NCBI RefSeq assembly: GCF_016862315.1
Contig: NZ_BOMS01000134.1
Coordinates: forward strand, 1-64,000
Direction of reading: 5' to 3'
DNA from: Actinoplanes palleronii
Lineage (GTDB): Bacteria > Actinomycetota > Actinomycetes > Mycobacteriales > Micromonosporaceae
DNA: 64,000 nt
The notes under the pieces were generated by a model. That model was not told the DNA's origin, searched no databases, and saw only the letters and a program-made list of their open reading frames with translations. Made by a program: the position numbers and the translations under genes. This document shows, one piece after another, positions 1 through 7,890 of this stretch. Within the stretch, counting starts at the first letter, position 1. The number at the start of each line of letters is the position of its first letter.

Positions 1-301
1 TGCTGGTCTCGCGCCCGGTCGCCCACCCTCCGGACCGCGGCGCGCCGCCCGGTCGTGGGGTGGCAGCGCGAGGTCGCGGCCCGCCCCGGACCGCAGCGCG
101 CCGCCAGACCCCGGCTGGTTCTCACGGCCGTTTCGCGCGGGTCTTAGGGGCCGCCAGCGCCAGCTGGGCACACCGGCAGCCCGGCGAGCGCTCCCGTTGG
201 TTATCCGATCCCGGAAACCGCGATGGATGCGCGCCGGTCGGGTCCGGCGAGCGTCCATGGTTGCTGAACCGGCCGTGAAACGACGAGGGGCGCTCGCCGG
301 A
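1..301. other. Intergenic stretch, no convincing gene
   Basis: No reading frame here looks like a protein; the translations are Arg/Gly/Pro-rich shadows. The stretch holds a 20-base direct repeat near its start and, just beyond the stop of the TetR gene, a 10-bp perfect inverted repeat CCGGCGAGCG (244-253) / CGCTCGCCGG (291-300) with a 37-base loop. That repeat might help end the leftward TetR transcript, but the long loop makes this weak. The upstream gene lies outside the window. Confidence 0.5.
30..105. repeat. 20-base direct repeat, two copies
   Basis: The word CCGGACCGCGGCGCGCCGCC at 30-49 recurs at 86-105 with one change (G to A at its tenth base). It could be a relic of a local duplication. 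No function is evident. Confidence 0.5.
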
Positions 302-880
302 TCACGCGGGCTTGCCGCCGCGGAGGATCTCCAGGGCTATGGGGTAGGCGGAGGCTCGCAAGGTTGCCTCGTCGCCGTCGTCCTCGATCGAGGCGGTGAC
401 CGCGGCGATCTGGAACGCCGACAGCGCCAGCCGCACCCGCAACCGCTGCTCGGGACCGGCGCCCTCCGGTGACAGCGCCTCGATCAACGACCGCATGGCG
501 CTCTTGATCTCCGCGCCGATCGGCAGGCCGTGGATCTCGGTGTAGTTCTGCCGGACCAGCATGACCAGGTCGAGACCCCACCGCTCCTGGTGCGCGGCGA
601 ACCCGCGCAGCAGCGCCTCCTGCCCGTCCGCGGTCAGCGGCCGCGCGGCGTCCACCACCAGGGCGTTGATCCCGTCCAGATAGCCGCGCAGGATCGCGGT
701 GAGGATCTCCTCTTTGGTCCGGAAGTGGAAATACAACGCGGCCTTGGTGATCCCGAGCTGCTCGGCGATCTCCCGCAGCGACGTCGCGGTGTACCCCCGC
801 TGCGCGAACAGGCTCAGCGCGACACCGACCGCCCGCTCCCGGGTGTCGGTCCGCCGGCTGTCCACTCCGTCGCTGCGCAC
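302..880 (-). CDS. TetR/AcrR family transcriptional regulator
   Basis: This is a 192-residue DNA-binding repressor of the TetR family. The N-terminal helix-turn-helix covers about residues 14-60, with the typical signature LFAQRGYTATSLREIAEQLG followed by KAALYFHFRTKEEIL. The rest is an all-helical ligand and dimerisation domain with no family-specific clue to the inducer. It starts at GTG (880-878), preceded by an AAGGCGGGG Shine-Dalgarno region. No obvious target gene sits beside it: the gene upstream on the same strand is a GGDEF-EAL protein ending at 956. A palindrome 35 bases upstream of the start is a good autoregulatory operator candidate. Family assignment is firm; ligand and regulon are unknown. 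Confidence 0.9.
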   Translation of the reverse strand: MRSDGVDSRRTDTRERAVGVALSLFAQRGYTATSLREIAEQLGITKAALYFHFRTKEEILTAILRGYLDGINALVVDAARPLTADGQEALLRGFAAHQERWGLDLVMLVRQNYTEIHGLPIGAEIKSAMRSLIEALSPEGAGPEQRLRVRLALSAFQIAAVTASIEDDGDEATLRASAYPIALEILRGGKPA

Positions 881-914
881 CCGGTCCCCGCCTTACGTCG
901 AAAGGCCAGAGAGA

Positions 915-932
915 TAGCCTGACGGAAGGCTA
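915..932. promoter_or_regulatory. Candidate TetR operator
   Basis: TAGCCT (915-920) and AGGCTA (927-932) form a perfect 6-bp inverted repeat with a 6-base spacer. It lies 35 bases upstream of the TetR start codon and 24 bases beyond the stop of the GGDEF-EAL gene. Size and position suit autorepression by the TetR protein; this is inferred from position only. Confidence 0.45.
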
Positions 933-955
933 GCAAACCACCCGATGCGCAGACC

Positions 956-3196
956 TCACGCTGCGGCGCGGTCCTGGGCCTGCTGCAGCATCGCGTCGAT
1001 CTCGGCGGGCGGCATCGGGCGGGCGAAGTGGAAGCCCTGCGCCTGGCGGTAGCCCAGCTCGTACAGCCGCCGGGCCTGCTCCGCGGTCTCGACGCCCTCG
1101 GCGACCGTGCGCAGGCCCATGGTGTCGGCGATGCCGGTCAGGGCGATCGCGATGGCCTCCTGCTGCGGGCTGCCACCGAGGCCGTCGACGAACGACTTGT
1201 CGACCTTGATGATGTCCACCGGGCAGGTGCGCAACAGGCCGAGCGACGAGTGGCCGGTGCCGAAGTCGTCCAGGGCGATGCTGACACCCAGCCGGGACAG
1301 CGCGTGCACGGTGGCCAGGGCGCGGCCGCCGGTGAACACCGCGGTCTCGGTGATCTCGATGGTGAGCTGCGCGGCCGGTACGCCGTGCCGGGCCAGCGCC
1401 GCGGCCACCACCTCGGGCAGCGCCGGGTCGAGCAGCTGGCGGGCCGAGACGTTCACGGCCACCGAGCGCAGCGCGTCCGGCCCGTACGCCCGGCGCCACG
1501 CCGCGGTCTGCGCGCACGCGGTGTCGAGGATCCACGCGCCGAGTTCCACGATCAGCCCGGTGTCCTCGGCGACCGGGATGAAGTCGGCGGGGGAGACCAC
1601 CCGGCCGTCCGGCTGCCGCCAGCGCACCAGGGACTCGACGCCGAGCATCCGGCCGCCCGGCAACTCCACGATCGGCTGGTAGAGCAGGTGGAACTCGCCG
1701 GCGGTGAGTGCCCGGCGCAGGTCCGCGGCGATCGTGGCGCGCTGGGTGAGCCGCTGTTCCAGGGACGCGTCGTAGCGGACCAGGCCGCCGTCCAGCCCGG
1801 TGGCCGCCTCGCGCAGGGCGAGCTCGGCCTGCCGGTAGAGGTCGTTGCCGCCCTCGGCGATGCCGACCGACACCTCGACGAGCACGTCGTGGCCGGCCGC
1901 GGTGAGCGGTTGCGCGTTCGCGGTGGCCAGCCGGGACACGAAGTCGTCGGCTCCGGGCAGCAGCACCCCGAACTCGTCACCGCCGAGTCGTGCCACCACG
2001 TGCGGCCCGGCGACGGCGAGCAACCGGGTGGCGAAGGCGGTCAGCAACGCGTCGCCTGCTGTCGTACCCAATTGGTCGTTTATCGATCTGAACTCCTTGA
2101 GGTCGAGCAGGACCACGGCGTGCGGTTCGGTCACCTCGGCGACCGCGGCGGTGAAGTAGCGGCGGCTGAACAACCCGGTCAGGTCGTCGTGCATGGCCTG
2201 GCGGGCGACGGTGTCCAGCAGCGTGCCGTTCTCGGCCAGCGCGATCGCCTGCCGGGACACCACGAGCAGCAGCAACAGCGTGGTCCCGGCGACCTGGGTG
2301 GTGCTCAGGTGCCCGGTACGGATGAAGACCGTCGCCACCAGAACGCTGGTCAGCCCGGTCGCGACCAGCGGGATCGCGGTGCCCCGCCGGTACGCCGGCA
2401 GGTCCAGCCGCTGCCGGGCGCGGGACTGACCGCGGGCGACGTGACGGCACTGGGCGGCCGCGGCGAGCGTGCCGAACAACCCGACGAACGGCAGCACCGC
2501 GGCACTGCCATTGAGGTGCGGCCACGGTTTCAGCAGGGTCATGAAGACCGTGGAGAGCGGCCCGGCCAGCCCGATCGGGGCCAGCCACCACAGCGCGCCG
2601 CGCGGCACCGGGCTGCGCCGCGCCGACATGATCTTCACGACGACGACCACGCCGGCCGCGGCGATCGCCATCATCGCGATGTTCAGCCACCACGCGGCGG
2701 CGCTGACACCGAACCGCTCGATGAACCAGCCGGAGTACTCCGAGGCGGCGATCCCGCCGGTCACCACGACCACCGTCACGTCGAGCACGGCGGTGGTGAC
2801 CTGCCGCCACGAGCTGCCGCCGCCCGGCAGGCGCAGCAGCCCGGCGATCGCCAGGAGCGTGCCGATCACGTAGAACAGCAGCGTGTGACCGCTGATCGGG
2901 GGCATGTCGGTGTAGGGGCGGGTGAGGATGTCGACGGTCTGGCTCATCGACGCGACGAGCACGCCACCCATGGCGATCGACTCGCGGCGCCAGAACGTCC
3001 GGAGGTCGCCGTCGGTCCTCGCGGCGGCGCTGCGGAACGCGGCGACGGCCAGCCCCGGGCCGATCACGGCGGGCGCCCAGACCAGCAGGTTCGAGAACGG
3101 GACGTGCAGGCCGAACAGGATCAGCAGGACCTCGGCGACGGCCATCAGCAGGGCGATCGGTGCGTACCATGCCCGGTGTGAAGGCGTCCGTGCCAC
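956..3196 (-). CDS. Membrane-bound GGDEF-EAL c-di-GMP turnover protein
   Basis: This 746-residue membrane protein combines a diguanylate cyclase-type and a c-di-GMP phosphodiesterase-type domain. About ten hydrophobic segments fill the first 310 residues. The GGDEF domain (about 330-470) keeps an intact RLGGDEFGVLL active-site motif, though the usual GH before the second metal region reads GT. The EAL domain (about 490-735) has ESL in place of EAL but keeps the other signature elements: NVSARQ, EITETA, DDFGTG, KVDKSFV, AEGVET and QGFHFARP. Both activities are therefore possible. I chose the GTG at 3196 because AAGGAGG lies four bases before it; an ATG at 3229 would add 11 residues but has no clear ribosome site. 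It may serve the same c-di-GMP pool as the GT2-MshEN protein near 14 kb. Confidence 0.9.
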   Translation of the reverse strand: MARTPSHRAWYAPIALLMAVAEVLLILFGLHVPFSNLLVWAPAVIGPGLAVAAFRSAAARTDGDLRTFWRRESIAMGGVLVASMSQTVDILTRPYTDMPPISGHTLLFYVIGTLLAIAGLLRLPGGGSSWRQVTTAVLDVTVVVVTGGIAASEYSGWFIERFGVSAAAWWLNIAMMAIAAAGVVVVVKIMSARRSPVPRGALWWLAPIGLAGPLSTVFMTLLKPWPHLNGSAAVLPFVGLFGTLAAAAQCRHVARGQSRARQRLDLPAYRRGTAIPLVATGLTSVLVATVFIRTGHLSTTQVAGTTLLLLLVVSRQAIALAENGTLLDTVARQAMHDDLTGLFSRRYFTAAVAEVTEPHAVVLLDLKEFRSINDQLGTTAGDALLTAFATRLLAVAGPHVVARLGGDEFGVLLPGADDFVSRLATANAQPLTAAGHDVLVEVSVGIAEGGNDLYRQAELALREAATGLDGGLVRYDASLEQRLTQRATIAADLRRALTAGEFHLLYQPIVELPGGRMLGVESLVRWRQPDGRVVSPADFIPVAEDTGLIVELGAWILDTACAQTAAWRRAYGPDALRSVAVNVSARQLLDPALPEVVAAALARHGVPAAQLTIEITETAVFTGGRALATVHALSRLGVSIALDDFGTGHSSLGLLRTCPVDIIKVDKSFVDGLGGSPQQEAIAIALTGIADTMGLRTVAEGVETAEQARRLYELGYRQAQGFHFARPMPPAEIDAMLQQAQDRAAA

Positions 3197-3265
3197 GTCG
3201 CCTCCTTCCGTCCCGGCTTCTCCCCCCATGACGCGAAATCGGCGGTGACGGCGCGGACCTGAGTG

Positions 3266-3916
3266 CTACGTGTGCAGCGACCAGTTGAGGATGTCCTGCT
3301 TGGCGGTGCGGTGGCCGCTGGCCCCGGTGAATCCGATCCAGGCGGTGGCCGCGCCGAGCCGGTCGGTCAGGTCGACGGTCCGGTTGATCACCAGGTGTGG
3401 TTCGGCCTCGCCGCCGGGGCCGCCGAGGTAGACCCGCAGGTCGTGGCGGATGGCCCGGTAGACGACGCGGGCGCGGAACGGCGCGCCGAACAGCGGCACC
3501 GGCGCCTCGGCGGTGGCCAGCGGCTGCCGGTGATCGCGGGTGAGGACCAGTGCGACGTGGTCGTCGAACTCCACCGCCAAGGTCCGGTCGCGCTGCGGCC
3601 TGTCGGCTCGCAGGACGAACGCGATGTCGGCGGCGCCGGCGGTGCCGTGGTGCAGCAGCACTTCGAAGGTGGTGTCGAACGAGCCGGTCAGGTCGATCCG
3701 CTCGCCGAGCCAGGCCGAGCCGGTCTGCCGCCGCCCGCCGTCGGTGAGCCGCAGGATCGGCCAGCGCGACGGTCCGGCCTTGGCGATCGCGGCGCTGCCG
3801 TTGAAGTGCATGGTGGCGGCGGGCGCGAAGTTCACCCACTCGAAGTCCGGCCCCGCCGCTACCGGCGCGGGAACCATCAGCAGAAGCCCTGCGGAGAAAA
3901 GGTACGAACGTCGCAT
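3266..3916 (-). CDS. Secreted L-type (legume-like) lectin-domain protein
   Basis: This 216-residue protein has an N-terminal signal peptide (MRRSYLFSAGLLLMVPAPVAA, cleavage near residue 21). One concanavalin-like beta-sandwich makes up the rest. The motifs AADIAFVLRAD, RVVYRAIRHDLRVYL and the C-terminal WIGFTGASG...DILNWSL match the bacterial L-type lectin pattern, in which the domain ends on a strand of the type DILSWSF. It probably binds carbohydrate outside the cell. It starts nine bases after the stop of the WYL regulator and ends 70 bases before the GGDEF-EAL start, all on the same strand, so co-transcription is possible. Ligand unknown. Confidence 0.8.
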   Translation of the reverse strand: MRRSYLFSAGLLLMVPAPVAAGPDFEWVNFAPAATMHFNGSAAIAKAGPSRWPILRLTDGGRRQTGSAWLGERIDLTGSFDTTFEVLLHHGTAGAADIAFVLRADRPQRDRTLAVEFDDHVALVLTRDHRQPLATAEAPVPLFGAPFRARVVYRAIRHDLRVYLGGPGGEAEPHLVINRTVDLTDRLGAATAWIGFTGASGHRTAKQDILNWSLHT

Positions 3917-3924
3917 ACCCTAAT

Positions 3925-4878
3925 TTAGCCGAGCGCTCCGCCGAACCGGGCAGCCACCACCGCGACGGCGTCGCGCAGCTCCGGGCCCTCCTCGACGGTG
4001 AACGCGAACGGGATGGTGGCCAGCCACTCCTGGGCGTACATCGCCGGGTTCTGGGTGCTGCCGGTCAGCACGCAACGGTCGCCGGCCGCTGCGAGCACAC
4101 CCATCGGCGGGCGCACCCACGGCGCCACCTGCTCCATCGGGGCGTGGAACACCACGCGGGTCGGGTGGGCCCAGCCCTTGCCGAGGTTCTCCTCGAGCAC
4201 CGCGACCGGGTCGAGGCCCTCCGGCGGGGTGAACCGGTGCGCGGTCCGCCGCACGGCACGGATCCGGTCCACCCGGTAGGTCCGGATCGCGGCGGCGCGG
4301 TGGGAGTGGCACAGCAGGTACCAGCGGCCGTACCGGACGACGACCGCCCACGGATCGACCTCGGCCTCGAAGTCGTCGGCCCGGTCGCGCCGGTAGGTCA
4401 CCACCACGCTCCGCCTGTCGGCGATCGCCGAGACCAGGGCACTCGCGGTCGCCGGATCGGTCCGGGCCGCTTCGGGGTCAGGAGCAATTGCCGCGTACGC
4501 CCGGAGCGCCGCCGCCTGCCGCCCGATCCCGTCCGGCAGTGCCCGGATCACCTTGCCCAGCGCCGCCCCGACCGGATCATCGGCGCCCGCCGCGCCCGGC
4601 AGCCCGTCGAGCACCGTCATGACCAGGCCGAGCGCCTGCTCCTCGGTGAACACCACCGGGGGCAGCCGGGCGCCGCGACCCAGCCGGAACCCGCCGTACG
4701 GCCCGCGCACCGACGCGACCGGGACGCCGGCCTCGCGCAGGATCGCGACGTAGCGCCGGGCCGCGCGCTCGCTCACGCCCAGCGCGGTGGCGAGCTGCTC
4801 GGCGGTCGTGCCCGGCCGCTCCCGCAGGATCTCCATGGTGCGCAGCGCCCGCGCGGTGGGACTCGATCCGTTCGACAC
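3925..4878 (-). CDS. HTH/WYL-domain transcriptional regulator
   Basis: This 317-residue regulator has an N-terminal winged helix (about residues 8-60; TAEQLATALGVSERAARRYVAILREAG) and a WYL domain (about 135-225; the strand WYLLCHSHRAAAIRTYRVDRI carries the signature). A C-terminal WCX-type extension follows. WYL regulators respond to nucleic-acid or small-molecule ligands and often act on the gene beside them. The reading frame is open far upstream, but the GTG at 4878 gives a normal-length protein beginning VSNGSSPTARALR. It is divergent from the small hydrolase at 4933, 54 bases away, which is its most likely target. Confidence 0.9.
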   Translation of the reverse strand: MSNGSSPTARALRTMEILRERPGTTAEQLATALGVSERAARRYVAILREAGVPVASVRGPYGGFRLGRGARLPPVVFTEEQALGLVMTVLDGLPGAAGADDPVGAALGKVIRALPDGIGRQAAALRAYAAIAPDPEAARTDPATASALVSAIADRRSVVVTYRRDRADDFEAEVDPWAVVVRYGRWYLLCHSHRAAAIRTYRVDRIRAVRRTAHRFTPPEGLDPVAVLEENLGKGWAHPTRVVFHAPMEQVAPWVRPPMGVLAAAGDRCVLTGSTQNPAMYAQEWLATIPFAFTVEEGPELRDAVAVVAARFGGALG

Positions 4879-4932
4879 GTCGCGAACGGTACCGGAAGCC
4901 GATCGTCCGGAATGGGCTCTAGATTGCTCGGC

Positions 4933-5601
4933 ATGACTGCAGAACAGCTTGTCCTCGTCGGTGGCCTGTGGCTCGACGCGGCCGCGTGGGACGAGGTCGT
5001 CGCCGACCTGACCGGGCGGGGCCGCGACGTGGTGGCGGTACGCCTGCCGGTGCACGCCGGGGCGACCCTGACCGACCAGGCGGCCGCGGTGCTCGCCGCC
5101 GTGGACGCGGCACCCGGCCGCTCGGTGGTGGTCGGCCACTCGGCCGCCAGCACCCTCGCCTGGCTCGCCGCCGACGCCCGCCCGGACCGGGTGGCCACGG
5201 TCGCGATGATCGGCGGGTGGCCGCGGGCCGGTGGCCAGACGTACGGTGACTTCTTCGCGATCAAGGACGGTGAGATGCCGTTCCCGGGCTGGGCCGAGTT
5301 CGAGGCGGACGCCGCCGACCTGGACGCGGCGGCCCGGGCGGCGTTCACCGCCGCGGCCGTCGCCGTCCCCGAGCACGTCGCCACCGGTGTGATCACCTAC
5401 ACCGACGAGCGCCGCTACGACGTGCCGGTCGTGCTGATCTGCCCAGAGTTCACCCCGGAGCAGGCCCGGGAGTGGCTCGCCGCCGGTGACCTGCCCGAGC
5501 TGACCCCGGTCAAGCACCTCGACACCGTCGACATCGACTCCGGGCACTGGCCGATGCTGACCCGCCCGGCCGAGCTGGCCGGGATCATCGCCGCGCTCTG
5601 A
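4933..5601 (+). CDS. Small alpha/beta hydrolase
   Basis: A 222-residue single-domain alpha/beta hydrolase. It has the nucleophile elbow GHSAAS (about residues 67-72) and a C-terminal histidine in DSGHWPML. An oxyanion-region LVGGLWLDAAAWDEV opens the fold. This is the compact esterase-like type seen in many actinomycetes with a reduced cap. Substrate is not predictable. The start ATG follows GCTCGGC with no clear Shine-Dalgarno site. Its divergent partner is the WYL regulator at 4878, which probably controls it. Confidence 0.85.
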   Translation: MTAEQLVLVGGLWLDAAAWDEVVADLTGRGRDVVAVRLPVHAGATLTDQAAAVLAAVDAAPGRSVVVGHSAASTLAWLAADARPDRVATVAMIGGWPRAGGQTYGDFFAIKDGEMPFPGWAEFEADAADLDAAARAAFTAAAVAVPEHVATGVITYTDERRYDVPVVLICPEFTPEQAREWLAAGDLPELTPVKHLDTVDIDSGHWPMLTRPAELAGIIAAL

Positions 5602-5611
5602 GCGGGTCGCT

Positions 5612-6310
5612 TCAGGGGGAGAGCAGGTCGGGGACGATGCCCTCCCCCAGGAGGGCCCGGAGCCCGTACAGCGCGAACGAGACGGCGACCGAGATCAGGA
5701 ACGCCGTGACCAGACCGCGCAGGCCGCGCAGCCGGTGCTCCGAGCCGTCGTCCTTCAACGGCGGGAACGCGGTCGGCTTGGTCCACGGCACCTCACGGAA
5801 CGTCCAGTAGAGCAGCCCCAGCCCGAACGGGACGAGCGCGAACAGCCAGAACCAGTACCACCGCGTGCCGATCACCGGCGGCCGCCCGGCCAGCATCATG
5901 CCGAGGAAGACCACGGTGAACAGCAGCCCGATCCCGTTGATCAGGGTGCTCAGGGCCGGCACGTCGGCTGACCGGGACTCGTCCACTGACGCGCGCAGCT
6001 GAGCGATCCGGGTGGCGTCGCCGTTGGTGTCGATCCAGTGGGTGCGGTTGTCCGGCGTGCGCCAGGCGAAGATGGTCGGGACGGTGCCCCCGCCGTTCAG
6101 CGCCGGCACCGAGAACCACCGGTCCGGGCCGTTGTCGTGCCAGTCTGAACCCCACTCGTAGGCGACGACCCGGCCGGCCGCGATGTCCGCGGTGGCCCGC
6201 TCGAAACCGGTCTGCCGGGGTGCGCCCCACCACGCCGCGCCGGCGGCCACCACCCACGTCGCGATCAGTAACAGCCGCGCGAGGCGCCACCAAGATCCAC
6301 CTGAAGCCAT
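5612..6310 (-). CDS. Four-helix membrane protein of unknown function
   Basis: This 232-residue protein has one hydrophobic segment near the N-terminus (LLLIATWVVAAGAAWW). A soluble loop of about 90 residues follows, with a Trp/Asp-rich strand region (VVAYEWGSDWHDNGPDRWFSV). Three more membrane segments come next. I do not recognise the family. The start at 6310 (MASGGSWWRL) is chosen over an in-frame ATG 21 codons upstream, because that extension is Cys/Arg-rich and unlike a protein start. It is divergent from the AI-2E-family gene at 6389. Confidence 0.75.
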   Translation of the reverse strand: MASGGSWWRLARLLLIATWVVAAGAAWWGAPRQTGFERATADIAAGRVVAYEWGSDWHDNGPDRWFSVPALNGGGTVPTIFAWRTPDNRTHWIDTNGDATRIAQLRASVDESRSADVPALSTLINGIGLLFTVVFLGMMLAGRPPVIGTRWYWFWLFALVPFGLGLLYWTFREVPWTKPTAFPPLKDDGSEHRLRGLRGLVTAFLISVAVSFALYGLRALLGEGIVPDLLSP

Positions 6311-6388
6311 GCGTCGACCATAAACCTGCCGTACAAGCATGAAATCGCACGTCCCCGGGCATCTCCAGCACAACCGAAGGGGAAGTCG

Positions 6389-7723
6389 ATGAGCTGGACA
6401 CAGACGGTCCGGGAGCGTACCCGGGCCTCACTCGCCGCGGCAGCGAACCGCAACGTGCCACCGCCGTTCACGGTCGGCCCCGATCTGCAGGAGCCGGTGG
6501 CGCCGGTGGTGCTGGTCAACCAGACACCGAACAGCGCCGACGTGCTGCCCCGCGGGGTCCGGACGGCCGGCGCCTGGGCGTGGCGGTTCATCCTGTTCAT
6601 CGTGGCGGGCTACCTGCTGCTGCGGATCATCGCGCTGCTGCAGGTGGTGCTGATCCCGATCGCGGTCGCGCTGCTGCTGGCCGCGATGTTCCAACCGGCC
6701 GCCGCCGCGCTGGTCCGGCGGGGCGCCAAGAAGTCCCTGGCCGCCGGTGTTGTGCTGATCGCCGCGCTGGTGCTGGTCTTCGGCGGCCTCGGGCTGATCG
6801 TGCGGACCTTCATCGGTCAGCTCGACACGCTCTCCGCGAAGGTCGGTGACGGCCTCGGCGAGGTGCAGCGCTGGCTGGCGAACAGCCCGATGCACGTCAC
6901 CGACGCGCAGCTGAGCACGTACGTCGACAAGATCCGCGAGACGATCACGTCGAGCCAGGGCTCGATCACGACGGGCGCGCTGAACACCGCGGCGACCGTC
7001 GGCGAGGTGGTCACCGGGTTCTTCCTGGTGCTGTTCACGCTGTTCTTCTTCCTGCGTGACGGCGGCCAGATCTGGGCGTTCATCTGCCGGCTGCTGCCGC
7101 GGGAGGCCCGGGTGCCGACCGCCCGCTCCGGGCACTACGCGTGGCACACGCTGGTGTCGTACGTGCGGGCCACCGTGCTGGTGGCCTTCGTGGACGCGGT
7201 CGGTATCGGCATCGGCCTGCTCGTGCTGCGGGTGCCGATGGCGATCCCGCTGGCCGCCCTGGTCTTCCTGGGCGCGTTCATCCCGGTGGTCGGTGCGGCC
7301 ATCAGCGGCGTGGCGGCGGTGCTGATCGCGCTGGTCGCGAACGGCCCGGCGACCGCGCTCGCCGTGCTCGCCGTGGTGATCGCCGTGCAGCAACTGGAGG
7401 GCCACGTCCTGCAGCCGCTGATCATGGGCCGGGCGGTGGCGTTGCACCCGCTCGCGGTGATCCTGGCGATCGCGATCGGCATCGTGGTGGCCGGCATCGT
7501 CGGTGGCCTGGTCGCGGTGCCGCTGCTCGCGGTGCTGAACACCGCGATCCGCTACCTGGTGAGCCACCCGAACGGCGAGCCCACCCCGGACCGCGAATCG
7601 CCGGGCACCGAACCGGCCGACGACGACGAGGCCGAGCGGGAGGACCGGGCCGAGGATGCCGTGCGCAGTCTCGACCCGACCAGCCCCCCGCCCGCCTCGA
7701 CCTCGGTCCCGGCCGGGGCGTAG
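6389..7723 (+). CDS. AI-2E family transporter (PerM/UPF0118)
   Basis: This 444-residue polytopic membrane protein belongs to the AI-2E/PerM exporter family. It begins with about 55 soluble residues. Membrane helices then run from about residue 60 to 395, including the family landmarks LVLFTLFFFLRDG and the late helices FLGAFIPVVGAAISG and QLEGHVLQPLIMGRAVALHPLAVILAIAIG. The C-terminal 50 residues are highly acidic and cytoplasmic. Some family members export autoinducer-2 and others are Na+/H+ antiporters, so the substrate here is open. AAGGGG sits six bases before the ATG. A long palindrome begins seven bases after the stop and probably ends the transcript. Confidence 0.88.
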   Translation: MSWTQTVRERTRASLAAAANRNVPPPFTVGPDLQEPVAPVVLVNQTPNSADVLPRGVRTAGAWAWRFILFIVAGYLLLRIIALLQVVLIPIAVALLLAAMFQPAAAALVRRGAKKSLAAGVVLIAALVLVFGGLGLIVRTFIGQLDTLSAKVGDGLGEVQRWLANSPMHVTDAQLSTYVDKIRETITSSQGSITTGALNTAATVGEVVTGFFLVLFTLFFFLRDGGQIWAFICRLLPREARVPTARSGHYAWHTLVSYVRATVLVAFVDAVGIGIGLLVLRVPMAIPLAALVFLGAFIPVVGAAISGVAAVLIALVANGPATALAVLAVVIAVQQLEGHVLQPLIMGRAVALHPLAVILAIAIGIVVAGIVGGLVAVPLLAVLNTAIRYLVSHPNGEPTPDRESPGTEPADDDEAEREDRAEDAVRSLDPTSPPPASTSVPAGA

Positions 7724-7729
7724 GGCAGC

Positions 7730-7782
7730 GGCTGGTGCTCAGGGGTGTCTCAACGCCGTTGAGGCACCCCTGAGCACCAGCC
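7730..7782. repeat. Palindromic element copy 1 (terminator-like hairpin)
   Basis: Left arm 7730-7754 and right arm 7758-7782 pair over 24 of 25 bases around a 3-base loop. The outer stem is GGCTGG/CCAGCC, the next four bases are TGCT/AGCA, and the core is CAGGGGTGTCTC/GAGGCACCCCTG. It begins seven bases after the stop of the AI-2E gene and lies between convergent genes. Four relatives occur in the window at 10648, 32779, 43496 and 45571. Confidence 0.9.
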
Positions 7783-7795
7783 GGGATCGTGAGCG

Positions 7796-7822
7796 CGTCG
7801 CGGCCCGGACCGGGCCGCGACG
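7796..7822. repeat. Perfect 12-bp palindrome between convergent genes
   Basis: CGTCGCGGCCCG (7796-7807) and CGGGCCGCGACG (7811-7822) pair perfectly around GAC. It is the middle of three consecutive hairpins between the AI-2E gene and the secreted hydrolase, and could act in termination in either direction. Its sequence is unrelated to the dispersed family. Confidence 0.7.
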
Positions 7823-7830
7823 TCGCGTGA

Positions 7831-7872
7831 GCAAGCGGCCCCGCAACCGGTGACGGTTGCGGGGCCGCTTGC
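7831..7872. terminator. Bidirectional terminator hairpin, 18-bp perfect stem
   Basis: GCAAGCGGCCCCGCAACC (7831-7848) and its exact complement (7855-7872) surround a six-base loop. It lies 19 bases beyond the stop of the leftward hydrolase gene and between convergent genes, as expected for a terminator serving that gene. There is no T-tract, which is common in high-GC actinomycetes. Confidence 0.75.
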
Positions 7873-7890
7873 TGTCCGGGCCGTTTCCGG

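Noticed and set aside
108..140. A CCCCGGCTGGTTCTCACGG stretch that resembles the left arm of the palindromic family
   Set aside because: The matching right arm and the CAGGGGTGTCTC core are absent, so it is not counted as a copy.
1028..3181. Long plus-strand frame of over 700 codons opposite the first GGDEF-EAL gene
   Set aside because: It is antisense to a gene with clear domains and encodes Gln/Gly/Arg/His-rich sequence with no motif; long shadow frames are expected in very GC-rich DNA.
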